Positions 1 to 4,700 are shown, numbered from the stretch's first letter. The stretch: 5,119 nucleotides of DNA from Ruminococcaceae bacterium UBA1741 (GCA_002315685.1 DCHX01000015.1:1-5119), one strand, 5' to 3'. The notes: generated from the letters alone by a model not told the origin. Numbers and translations: made by a program.

Positions 1-2
1 AT

Positions 3-44
3 AAGGTTAAGAACAGAGATATAGAAGAAAAGGAGGATTTCTGA
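3..44 (+). CDS. possible 3' end of an upstream gene (partial)
   Basis: One plus-strand frame is open from base 3 to a TGA at 42-44 and encodes a charged tail ending in EEKEDF. It runs through the Shine-Dalgarno of the next gene and stops 2 bases before that gene's ATG, a spacing common inside operons. Only 13 codons are visible, so the product cannot be named. Another frame stops at 22-24 and cannot be excluded, so this is a weak call. Confidence 0.3.
   Translation, partial: KVKNRDIEEKEDF
31..36 (+). promoter_or_regulatory. ribosome binding site of the amidotransferase-like gene
   Basis: AGGAGG lies 10 bases before the ATG at 47 and fixes that start. No promoter is visible in the 46 bases before the gene, so transcription probably enters from outside the window. 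Confidence 0.8.
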
Positions 45-46
45 TT

Positions 47-1009
47 ATGTGTATAGCTATATATTCTACTATCGGTAATCCCGTTCCCGATGATAAAACC
101 TTAAAGAACTGTTTTTATAACAACGACGACGGTGCGGGATTTGCATTCAATTTTAACAACCGAGTTGAGATAAGAAAAGGGTTTATGACATTTGATGATT
201 TTATAACCGCTTTTCGTGAACACGACAACATTTACGATTTCAAAAGCAGAGGTGTACTTATTCATTTTCGTATTACTACACACGGAGGAACCAACAAAGA
301 ATGTTGTCATCCTTTCCCGCTTTCAAACAGTAACAAAAGTTTAAGAAAAACAAAAACCTCTTGCAATTATGCGGTTATACATAACGGTGTTATAGGGCTT
401 ACAAGCAACCAAGCGAATAAGGAAAAAGGTATGTCTGATACTATGGTGTTTATTAGGGATTATCTAACAAAAATATCCTCAAACAAAGGTTGGTTTTACA
501 ACGATAAAAACTTTAAGCTTATAGGAGATATTATAGACTCAAAGATGGCTATTCTTAACTCAAAGGGAGAAATACATTCTACAAGCGGATTTAGTAAGGG
601 CGAAGACGGAAACTTTTATTCAAACGACAGCTACAAAGACAGTTACGGCTACTTTGGTGGCTCTTGGTACGGATACGGTGATTTTGATATTGAGTCAGAC
701 GGCTTTTCACTTATGAAGTTAAGCAAGGGTGAAACAGTATATTACGATGACGGCACAACCGAAGACTTTGACCCATTATACCACAGCGAGTTCCCGACAT
801 TCTTATCTCTTTCGGGAAACATATTTGCCTGTTATGACGGAAAACCCATTTCAAAAACAATTGATGCCGAAAGGTTATCCTTTATAGGTACGGGGTGTAT
901 CGCAAAAGAAAAGCAGTTTTGTTCAAATGATTCTTACTCCTTACCGTTCAGGCACGATGTTACAGTATTCTCGCTCGATTACGACGACCTTGATTGGATG
1001 TGCGGGTAA
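47..1009 (+). CDS. stand-alone class II glutamine amidotransferase-like protein (Ntn-hydrolase fold)
   Basis: The 320-aa protein starts Met-Cys-Ile-Ala-Ile-Tyr. Cys2 is placed to become the N-terminal nucleophile of a class II glutaminase domain once Met1 is removed. Further family-like motifs are DGAGFAF (28-34), HFRITTHGG (73-81, resembling the RWATHG motif of GlmS or PurF), CHPF (87-90), IHNGVI (111-116) and SDT (130-132). The domain fills about residues 1-170. Residues 170-320 are rich in Tyr, Gly, Asp and Ser and match no synthase, phosphoribosyltransferase or sugar-isomerase domain that I recognise, so the acceptor for any released ammonia is unknown. Similar lone glutaminase-like proteins occur on phages and mobile elements. 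Hydrolase activity on glutamine or another amide is inferred from the motifs. The gene converges on the HEPN/MNT operon and shares the hairpin at 1018-1037 with it. Confidence 0.75.
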   Translation: MCIAIYSTIGNPVPDDKTLKNCFYNNDDGAGFAFNFNNRVEIRKGFMTFDDFITAFREHDNIYDFKSRGVLIHFRITTHGGTNKECCHPFPLSNSNKSLRKTKTSCNYAVIHNGVIGLTSNQANKEKGMSDTMVFIRDYLTKISSNKGWFYNDKNFKLIGDIIDSKMAILNSKGEIHSTSGFSKGEDGNFYSNDSYKDSYGYFGGSWYGYGDFDIESDGFSLMKLSKGETVYYDDGTTEDFDPLYHSEFPTFLSLSGNIFACYDGKPISKTIDAERLSFIGTGCIAKEKQFCSNDSYSLPFRHDVTVFSLDYDDLDWMCG

Positions 1010-1037
1010 AAGAAAAACTCTGCGATATTTCGCAGAG
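1008..1037 (-). terminator. intrinsic terminator of the mntA-hepT operon, probably bidirectional
   Basis: An 8-bp perfect stem (1018-1025 with 1030-1037, arms CTCTGCGA and TCGCAGAG) encloses the loop TATT. On the minus strand it is followed at once by TTTTTCTTTT, an ideal U-tract 5 bases beyond the hepT stop. On the plus strand it is followed by CATCTTTAATT, a weaker tail that may also stop the amidotransferase-like transcript. Confidence 0.88.
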
Positions 1038-1042
1038 CATCT

Positions 1043-1450
1043 TTAATTACCAAGCAAATTCTCAATGTATTTATTTATTGTTTTGTAAAACAATTGAGAT
1101 TCTTCAATTTGGTTTTTAACTTCATCAACAGATATTACATAGAAATCTTCATAATCGCTTTCTTGTCTTAGCGAAAACGCACTTTTAATAATATCGGACA
1201 TATTTTTCTCGAAAATACCGGATTTAACATATTCTTGCTGAAAATATGAAATGACACCCGAATGTTTTTTAAAATCCTTTCCGTCTAACGCAAGCAAAGC
1301 ACGAACCGAATGAAAAATAGCATAATACGACCTATTAGCCGCCGTATCAAACATACCGAGTTCAAATGTTGATTTTGCATTTTGGCAATATTCATTCGCT
1401 TTTGACAAACGGTATTTGCAAAGGTCTATTTGTTCCGTATTATACAACAC
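1043..1450 (-). CDS. hepT: HEPN-domain toxin of an MNT/HEPN toxin-antitoxin pair (HepT-like, UPF0332/COG1895 type)
   Basis: This 135-aa, mostly helical protein is of the size and type of small HEPN proteins. The key segment is NRSYYAIFH (39-47), giving an R40-x6-H47 motif, the HEPN RNase signature (R-x4-6-H). A second family-like segment, LRQESDYEDFY (94-104), carries R95, D99 and Y100. HEPN toxins paired with minimal nucleotidyltransferases cleave RNA and are neutralised by their partner, in some systems by AMPylation of a Tyr in an R-x4-H-x-Y motif. Here H47 is followed by Ser-Val, so that Tyr is absent. The start is GTG at 1450 or TTG at 1447; the Shine-Dalgarno GGAGGG (1456-1461) suits either. 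The gene overlaps the end of the nucleotidyltransferase gene by 11 bases, indicating coupled translation. The family call is firm; the toxin role is inferred from context. Confidence 0.85.
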   Translation of the reverse strand: MLYNTEQIDLCKYRLSKANEYCQNAKSTFELGMFDTAANRSYYAIFHSVRALLALDGKDFKKHSGVISYFQQEYVKSGIFEKNMSDIIKSAFSLRQESDYEDFYVISVDEVKNQIEESQLFYKTINKYIENLLGN

Positions 1451-1778
1451 TTTGTCCCTCCGATACTACATTTTTGAAGAAAGGCAAGGTTTTATTATAA
1501 CGGTAAAATGTATCTGTATCTTGAAGTTTAATTGATAAAAGTGTTCCGTATTTTAGGTCGAGTTCGCTCGAAATATCACTAACCCGTCTACGATATGAAT
1601 TAAGCTTTGATTTCGGCATATCGACTAAAACAAACACATCGACATCAGACTCGTCGGTTTGTTCACCTCTTGCATAAGAGCCGTACAGTTTAACATCTCT
1701 TAAATTATTGCCGAATATACTCCGCATTTCTACTTCTGTATCAATAAGCAAGGACTTTATCGTACAAGGACTACACAC
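1440..1778 (-). CDS. mntA: minimal nucleotidyltransferase antitoxin (MntA-like)
   Basis: The protein shows the DNA polymerase beta-like nucleotidyltransferase motif GSYARG (33-38), followed by SDVDVFV (44-50) with metal-binding D45 and D47; D74 may be the third carboxylate. MntA-type proteins AMPylate or otherwise block a HEPN partner, and the adjacent overlapping HEPN gene supports that role. The frame is open to an ATG at 1832, but that ATG has no Shine-Dalgarno and lies at or before the likely -35 box. GTG at 1778 has AGAGGTG (1785-1791) about 6 bases upstream and lies just after a good promoter. It gives 112 aa, the usual size of the family, so I choose it. The longer form would be 130 aa. 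Confidence 0.85.
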   Translation of the reverse strand: MCSPCTIKSLLIDTEVEMRSIFGNNLRDVKLYGSYARGEQTDESDVDVFVLVDMPKSKLNSYRRRVSDISSELDLKYGTLLSIKLQDTDTFYRYNKTLPFFKNVVSEGQSVV

Positions 1779-1807
1779 TTTTATCACCTCTTCGTTAGTA
1801 TTATACT
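1779..1807 (+). promoter_or_regulatory. weak candidate promoter for the small peptide unit
   Basis: On the plus strand TATACT (1802-1807) is one base from TATAAT and overlaps the divergent mntA -10 box. The 17-base-spaced -35 would be TTTTAT (1779-1784), a poor match to TTGACA. Transcription would begin near 1814, upstream of the strong ribosome binding site at 1838. This is suggestive only. Confidence 0.3.
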
Positions 1808-1828
1808 TTAAGGAAGATAAAAAATCAA
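1800..1828 (-). promoter_or_regulatory. promoter of the mntA-hepT operon
   Basis: Reading the minus strand, TTGATT (1828-1823) and TATAAT (1805-1800) are separated by 17 bases. Transcription would start near 1793, giving a leader of about 15 bases that begins at the Shine-Dalgarno of the GTG start at 1778. The -10 box sits inside the inverted repeat AGTATTATACT (1797-1807), a possible operator for autoregulation. Confidence 0.75.
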
Positions 1829-1850
1829 ACATTTTTTGGAGGTGAAAAAA

Positions 1851-1916
1851 TTGGTGGATATAGTTTTTTACTTAATCTTACTATTTATTTACCGGTTAAT
1901 TTGGGGAGATAAATAG
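1851..1916 (+). CDS. putative 21-aa hydrophobic membrane peptide
   Basis: GGAGGTG (1838-1844) is a near-perfect Shine-Dalgarno, with its GGAGG core 8 bases before a TTG codon at 1851; GTG at 1854 is the alternative. The frame runs 21 codons to TAG at 1914-1916. After Met-Val-Asp comes a run of Ile, Val, Phe, Tyr and Leu (residues 4-14), then Arg15, Leu-Ile-Trp and a polar GDK end. That is a short membrane-inserting segment. A hairpin follows 31 bases later. I do not recognise the peptide. Its size and hydrophobicity recall type I toxin peptides, but no antisense RNA is evident. It could also be a leader peptide or chance; the ribosome binding site is the strongest evidence. Confidence 0.45.
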   Translation: MVDIVFYLILLFIYRLIWGDK

Positions 1917-1947
1917 CCAAAATTAAATATTATGAAACGTTTTTTAC

Positions 1948-1977
1948 GAGGCATCCGTTTGGGTGCCTCAAAATTTT
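1948..1977 (+). terminator. hairpin, probable plus-strand terminator
   Basis: A 9-bp stem (1948-1956 with 1961-1969, arms GAGGCATCC and GGGTGCCTC, one G-U pair) has loop GTTT. It is followed on the plus strand by AAAATTTTATT, an imperfect U-tract. On the minus strand it is followed by GTAAAAAACG, which is not a U-tract, so it does not look like a normal terminator for yafQ although it lies just beyond the yafQ stop. It best fits the end of the small peptide transcript. Confidence 0.5.
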
Positions 1978-1978
1978 A

Positions 1979-2254
1979 TTACTTGAAAATATCAGAATGT
2001 GTACCCGTATCAACCAATGTAAGCGTCAGTATATCGTTTTCCAGCAAATATATAAGTAACCAATCAGGCTTTATATGACATTCACGAAATCCTATAAAAT
2101 TACCGCTTAATGCATGATCTTTGTATTTTGCATCGAGTTTTTCCCCACTCATTAACAAATGTATTACTTTATCGAGTTCGGATATATCAATCCCTCGTTT
2201 TTTCATCAATTTGTAGCTTTTCTTAAATGCTGATGTAAACTTTACCGAATACAT
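1979..2254 (-). CDS. yafQ: YafQ-family mRNA interferase toxin (RelE superfamily)
   Basis: This 91-aa protein has the RelE/YafQ size and order: MYSVKFTSAFKKSYK at the N-terminus, then KDHALSG (45-51), ECHIKPDWLLIY (58-69) and DTGTHSDIF (82-90). His47, His60, Asp64, Trp65 and His86 correspond to residues important in Escherichia coli YafQ, so the active site looks intact. YafQ cleaves mRNA in the ribosome in response to stress or loss of antitoxin. The ATG overlaps the antitoxin stop by one base (TAATG on the minus strand at 2256-2252), the classic coupled arrangement. It is co-transcribed from the dinJ promoter. The function call is strong by family; activity is not shown by sequence alone. 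Confidence 0.93.
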   Translation of the reverse strand: MYSVKFTSAFKKSYKLMKKRGIDISELDKVIHLLMSGEKLDAKYKDHALSGNFIGFRECHIKPDWLLIYLLENDILTLTLVDTGTHSDIFK

Positions 2255-2526
2255 TATTTCTCTAATGCCTCTTTTAATGCTTCCATATTTTTATACCCCT
2301 TGACCTTCGAATCTTTAGAAATCAACTTTGCTTCTGCTATCGCGTCAAGAGTTTGTGCGTTAAATTGTGGCATTTCAACAGAAAACGGAAGACCTCCGCG
2401 CAAAACGCATTGATGCAAAAACATATTAACAGCACCCGACATATCGAGACCGAGATTTGAAAAAAGCTCGCTTGCTTGTTTTTTAATTTCCGAATCTATC
2501 CGAACTTGAGTTGGTGTTGTAGACAT
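2254..2526 (-). CDS. dinJ: DinJ/RelB-family antitoxin (ribbon-helix-helix)
   Basis: The 90-aa protein begins with a ribbon-helix-helix segment: TQVRIDSEIKKQASELF (6-22), then GLDMSGAVNMFLHQCV (26-41) and GGLPF (44-48). This is the standard DinJ/RelB pattern. The C-terminal half (55-90) is polar and helical and would wrap the YafQ toxin. DinJ-type proteins neutralise the toxin and repress their own operon. The start is ATG at 2526 because AAAGGA (2541-2536) lies 9 bases upstream; the in-frame ATG at 2535 abuts that Shine-Dalgarno and is unlikely to be used. The stop overlaps the yafQ ATG by one base. Confidence 0.93.
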   Translation of the reverse strand: MSTTPTQVRIDSEIKKQASELFSNLGLDMSGAVNMFLHQCVLRGGLPFSVEMPQFNAQTLDAIAEAKLISKDSKVKGYKNMEALKEALEK

Positions 2527-2549
2527 AAAAACCATTCCTTTCTACAAAT

Positions 2550-2578
2550 ATTATACGCACTTTTGTTTACATTGTCAA
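2550..2578 (-). promoter_or_regulatory. consensus promoter of dinJ-yafQ
   Basis: On the minus strand TTGACA (2578-2573) and TATAAT (2555-2550) are both perfect and separated by 17 bases. The start of transcription would be near 2543, leaving a leader of about 17 bases that contains the dinJ Shine-Dalgarno. So strong a promoter fits tight autorepression by the antitoxin. Confidence 0.9.
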
Positions 2579-2610
2579 GCAATACATCAATATTTCAAAA
2601 AATTAACAAA

Positions 2611-2617
2611 AAAGGAG
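2611..2617 (+). promoter_or_regulatory. ribosome binding site of the DUF3846 gene
   Basis: AAAGGAG sits 10 bases before the ATG at 2628. No convincing plus-strand promoter is seen between it and the divergent dinJ promoter. Confidence 0.75.
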
Positions 2618-2627
2618 TAACAAAATT

Positions 2628-2984
2628 ATGTGTAAAGAAAATAAAAAAATCAAGGTTATTTTATGTAAGCCGGAAAAAGAGGCAAAAGCAGTCGAAATTG
2701 AGAACACCCTAACCGCACTTCAAGTAGCAGTTGGCGGTTTAATTCAAGTCATTTATCCTTTTTCCGATGAGGTCGGAATTATCGCAAACGACGAGGGTAA
2801 GCTTTTAGGACTACCACTTAACCGTGGGCTTAAAGACGAGAACGGAAATCTTTACGATATTATATGCGGAGATTTTCTCATTGTCGGTCTTGGAGAAGAT
2901 GATTTTTGTTCTTTATCGAGTGAGCTTATGGAAAAGTATCTTGATATATTCAAATACCCCGAAATCTTTATTCGTTCAAACTGA
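2628..2984 (+). CDS. DUF3846 domain-containing protein
   Basis: The 118-aa protein fits the DUF3846 pattern: KIKVILCKPEKEAKAVEIEN (7-26), a central VGGLIQVIYPF (35-45), IIANDEGKLLGLPLNRGL (51-68), then NLYDIICGDFLIVG (74-87) and a C-terminal helix after SLSSELMEKY (95-104). No catalytic residues, signal peptide or membrane segment are visible. DUF3846 proteins are small cytoplasmic proteins of unknown function, frequent on plasmids, integrative elements and phages of Clostridia. The gene is divergent from dinJ-yafQ and stands alone. Its presence supports a mobile-element setting. The family call is by pattern recognition; no function is assigned. Confidence 0.82.
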   Translation: MCKENKKIKVILCKPEKEAKAVEIENTLTALQVAVGGLIQVIYPFSDEVGIIANDEGKLLGLPLNRGLKDENGNLYDIICGDFLIVGLGEDDFCSLSSELMEKYLDIFKYPEIFIRSN

Positions 2985-3075
2985 AAAATTGTTTGTATTA
3001 AGGAGGAACAGGGAAAAGTAATATCGGCTGTTAAAAAAGGAATGGCTTGTAAACTATACGGGTTTTGTATTTAAT
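2985..3075 (+). other. non-coding gap with an orphan Shine-Dalgarno
   Basis: A perfect AAGGAGG-like site (AGGAGG at 3001-3006) is not followed by ATG, GTG or TTG at a normal distance. A frame from about 3018 to TAA at 3072-3074 is open but begins at GTA-ATA. The only ATG in it (3042) leaves 10 codons. It may be the remnant of a small gene that lost its start. No gene is called here. Confidence 0.3.
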
Positions 3076-3102
3076 AAAAAGACACGGTAGGTAATCCTGC
3101 CG
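3072..3102 (-). terminator. probable terminator of the vbhA-fic operon
   Basis: On the minus strand CGGCAGG (3102-3096), loop ATTA and CCTACCG (3091-3085) form a stem with one C-A mismatch. TGTC and the U-rich TTTTTATTA (3080-3072) follow. It starts 26 bases after the fic stop. On the plus strand the same stem has a G-U pair but no U-tract. Confidence 0.55.
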
Positions 3103-3128
3103 AGTAACAATACTGCCTATATTTGATT

Positions 3129-3722
3129 TTATTGCTTTTGAATAGTTCTTGATAATATTTCTTTAAGCAAATCGGTAATTCCATTTGCGGATTGAATTGA
3201 TGCTATCATCAACTCATCTTGATCAACTTTAGAAATATCCCATTCATATCCGCAGTAATGAATTAATTGAACGAAAAAGGCACGCTGTGTTCTTCCGTTT
3301 CCTTCTCTAAAAGGATGAAGCAAATTTGTTGAACAATAGAAATCAACAAGATTTTCGATAAAAGAATCGAAATCCATATTTCTAAAACAGTTGTTTGCTT
3401 TTAATCTATCAAAACAGTTCTTTGCAAATGTTTCTATTTGATTGGCGTCAACAAAATTCGTTCCTTTTTTTGAAATATTAACTTTGCGAATCGTACCTGC
3501 CCAATCATATATTGCATCAAAAAGATATTTGTGAATTGCTTTATAGTGTTCAAAATCAAAGCTATTTAAGGTTATTGCTTCGTTAATGTTTGAAGCTTTA
3601 GCAAAAGTGATGTCAGCTTCAATGCGACTGAGAATTTTTTCATCGGTAATACCGAATTTATTGATTAAGCAAGAAGTTCCTTCGTAGCAATCAGCGGATA
3701 AAGACTCAATACTATATCCCAT
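3129..3722 (-). CDS. fic: Fic/DOC family protein adenylyltransferase (class I, VbhT-like)
   Basis: The 197-aa single-domain protein carries the complete Fic motif HPFREGNGRTQR (136-147), with catalytic His136, Glu140 and Arg144/Arg147 for nucleotide binding. The N-terminal stretch YEGTSCLINKFGITDEKILSRIE (13-35) and the flap around VNISKKGTNFVDANQIE (81-97) also fit the family. Fic proteins transfer AMP from ATP to a hydroxyl side chain of a target; toxin versions modify proteins such as DNA gyrase and topoisomerase IV. The protein lacks an inhibitory helix of its own. That helix is encoded by the small gene just upstream, so this is a class I Fic toxin. Its ATG follows the antitoxin stop by 4 bases, and GGAG (3735-3732) inside the antitoxin gene is its Shine-Dalgarno. 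The target is not predictable. Confidence 0.93.
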   Translation of the reverse strand: MGYSIESLSADCYEGTSCLINKFGITDEKILSRIEADITFAKASNINEAITLNSFDFEHYKAIHKYLFDAIYDWAGTIRKVNISKKGTNFVDANQIETFAKNCFDRLKANNCFRNMDFDSFIENLVDFYCSTNLLHPFREGNGRTQRAFFVQLIHYCGYEWDISKVDQDELMIASIQSANGITDLLKEILSRTIQKQ

Positions 3723-3726
3723 TTAA

Positions 3727-3894
3727 TTACACTCCGGCTTTTTGCTTGATAAGAGAAATATATTCTTCCATCGTTATTTCTTTTTTCAATAATTGACGAC
3801 ACCATATTTTTGCTTTCTCGTCAATAGAAAAACCTTCCATTTCAATAGAGGCAGCCGCATTACTTATTTCTTTTTCAATTGTGATATCACTCAC
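3727..3894 (-). CDS. vbhA: VbhA-like antitoxin of the Fic toxin
   Basis: This 55-aa helical protein starts at GTG (3894) with AGGAGGG (3907-3901) 6 bases upstream. It contains SIEMEG (16-21), matching the Fic inhibition motif (S/T)xxxE(G/N), with Glu20 predicted to reach into the Fic ATP site and block productive ATP binding. The rest, including FSIDEKAKIWCRQLLKKEIT (22-41) and a final helix ending QKAGV, fits the three-helix VbhA antitoxin. It is the first gene of the operon, ends 4 bases before fic and contains the fic Shine-Dalgarno. The GTG start and short length make it easy to miss. Confidence is high because motif, position and length all agree. Confidence 0.9.
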   Translation of the reverse strand: MSDITIEKEISNAAASIEMEGFSIDEKAKIWCRQLLKKEITMEEYISLIKQKAGV

Positions 3895-3922
3895 GGTAAG
3901 CCCTCCTCAATTAATTTTATTT

Positions 3923-3951
3923 AGTATACCACTTTTATCTAAAAAATTCAA
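3923..3951 (-). promoter_or_regulatory. promoter of the vbhA-fic operon
   Basis: On the minus strand TTGAAT (3951-3946) and TATACT (3928-3923) are separated by 17 bases. Transcription would start near 3916, about 22 bases before the GTG of the antitoxin. The site lies between the divergent fic operon and the recombinase gene. Confidence 0.75.
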
Positions 3952-4003
3952 GAATGAGCTTTTAAGAAAACTAAAAACAGTTATTTTATGCCTGTTAAGA
4001 ATC

Positions 4004-4011
4004 AGAAAGGA
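4004..4011 (+). promoter_or_regulatory. ribosome binding site deciding the recombinase start
   Basis: AGAAAGGA ends 9 bases before the ATG at 4021. The in-frame ATG at 3988 has no such site, so 4021 is preferred. Confidence 0.75.
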
Positions 4012-4020
4012 AATAAAAAT

Positions 4021-4569
4021 ATGAAAATAGGTTACATAAGAATTTCAACCGAAGAACAAAATACCGCAAGGCAGGAGGTATTAATGCAAGAACTCGAAGT
4101 AGAACAAGTATTTATTGATAAAATGTCCGGCAAAAACACTAACCGTCCCGAGCTTAAAAGAATGATGTCTTTTGTCCGTGAGGGTGATGTTGTAATAGTT
4201 GAATCAATATCGAGATTTGCCAGAAACACCAGAGACCTACTCGAACTAATTGAACAGCTAAACGAAAAGAATGTTGTTTTCATAAGCAAAAAAGAAGCAA
4301 TAGATACCAATACTCCAACCGGTAAATTTATGCTTACGGTTTTTGGTGCCGTTGCAGAACTTGAACGAGAGTATATACTTCAAAGGCAACAGGAAGGAAT
4401 TGCTATTGCAAAACAGCAGGGAAAATATCTTGGTAGAAAACCGATTGAACTGCCTGACGGGTATGAAAGAGTTATATCTTTATGGCGAAACGGAGAAATT
4501 ACTGCGGTAGAAGCTGCAAGCAAATTAGGTCTTAAAATGCGTACGTTTTATAGAAAATTCAAAAAGTAA
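4021..4569 (+). CDS. small serine recombinase (resolvase/invertase family)
   Basis: With the start at 4021 the protein is 182 aa, the usual resolvase/invertase length. It begins MKIGYIRISTEEQNTARQ; Ser9 is the catalytic nucleophile and Arg7 an active-site residue. SRFARNTRDLL (64-74) holds Arg65 and Arg68, equivalent to the active-site arginines of gamma-delta resolvase, with Ser64 where that enzyme has Asp. FMLTVFGAVAELEREYILQRQQEG (103-126) is the long dimer helix, GRKP (138-141) the link to the minor groove, and ITAVEAASKLGLKMRTFYRKFKK (160-182) a helix-turn-helix DNA-binding domain. It would invert, resolve or integrate DNA at paired short sites. Resolvase, invertase and transposon roles cannot be separated from sequence alone. 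Palindromes directly downstream may be its sites. Confidence 0.93.
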   Translation: MKIGYIRISTEEQNTARQEVLMQELEVEQVFIDKMSGKNTNRPELKRMMSFVREGDVVIVESISRFARNTRDLLELIEQLNEKNVVFISKKEAIDTNTPTGKFMLTVFGAVAELEREYILQRQQEGIAIAKQQGKYLGRKPIELPDGYERVISLWRNGEITAVEAASKLGLKMRTFYRKFKK

Positions 4570-4578
4570 ATAAAAATA

Positions 4579-4640
4579 TGCCAATAGGGTTGCTGTAAAT
4601 AACGGCGTATGCCAAAAATCCAAAAGCAACTCTATTGGCA
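4579..4640. repeat. 16-bp inverted repeat downstream of the recombinase (terminator or recombination site)
   Basis: The arms TGCCAATAGGGTTGCT (4579-4594) and AGCAACTCTATTGGCA (4625-4640) are complementary at 15 of 16 positions, and the odd one is a G-U pair in RNA. The 30-base interior holds a third TGCCAA (4610-4615) and a small GGC-GTAT-GCC hairpin. TTTTT follows at 4645-4649 on the plus strand, and a T-rich stretch follows the other arm on the minus strand. It may act as a bidirectional terminator, though the loop is long for one. A recombinase site or the relic of a small mobile element is also possible. Confidence 0.7.
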
Positions 4641-4652
4641 GATGTTTTTACT

Positions 4653-4680
4653 GTGACATTAGGGTGTAATCTAATTTCAC
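4653..4680. repeat. 28-bp imperfect palindrome
   Basis: GTGACATTAG (4653-4662) and CTAATTTCAC (4671-4680) are inverted repeats with one mismatch, around an 8-base centre GGTGTAAT. A total length of 28 bp with two matching half-sites is what small serine recombinases bind at a crossover site, and the recombinase gene lies just upstream. It could equally be a regulator's operator. Assignment to the recombinase is inference. Confidence 0.55.
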
Positions 4681-4700
4681 ATATGCGACAACCACCGACA

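Noticed and set aside
101..310. 69-codon open frame on the minus strand
   Set aside because: It lies wholly inside the amidotransferase-like gene, has no Shine-Dalgarno and reads as an unstructured shadow frame.
2571..2583. ATTG-TCAAG-CAAT inverted repeat over the dinJ -35 box as an operator
   Set aside because: The arms are only 4 bases, and extending them fails to pair; this is too weak to call although an operator is expected nearby.
2476..2712. 78-codon plus-strand open frame
   Set aside because: It overlaps the dinJ start, the dinJ promoter and the DUF3846 start, and its product is low-complexity Lys/Phe-rich with no family look.
2824..3021. 65-codon plus-strand open frame
   Set aside because: It is a shifted shadow of the DUF3846 gene, with no ribosome binding site of its own.
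3976..3996. AACAG...CTGTT inverted repeat before the recombinase as a recombination site
   Set aside because: The 5-base arms with an 11-base gap are within chance for this composition.
3988..4020. 11-codon N-terminal extension of the recombinase
   Set aside because: The ATG at 3988 has no Shine-Dalgarno, and the start at 4021 gives the normal resolvase N-terminus.
4032..4310. 92-codon minus-strand open frame
   Set aside because: It is antisense to the recombinase catalytic domain, Ser-rich as expected from reverse reading, with no promoter or Shine-Dalgarno.
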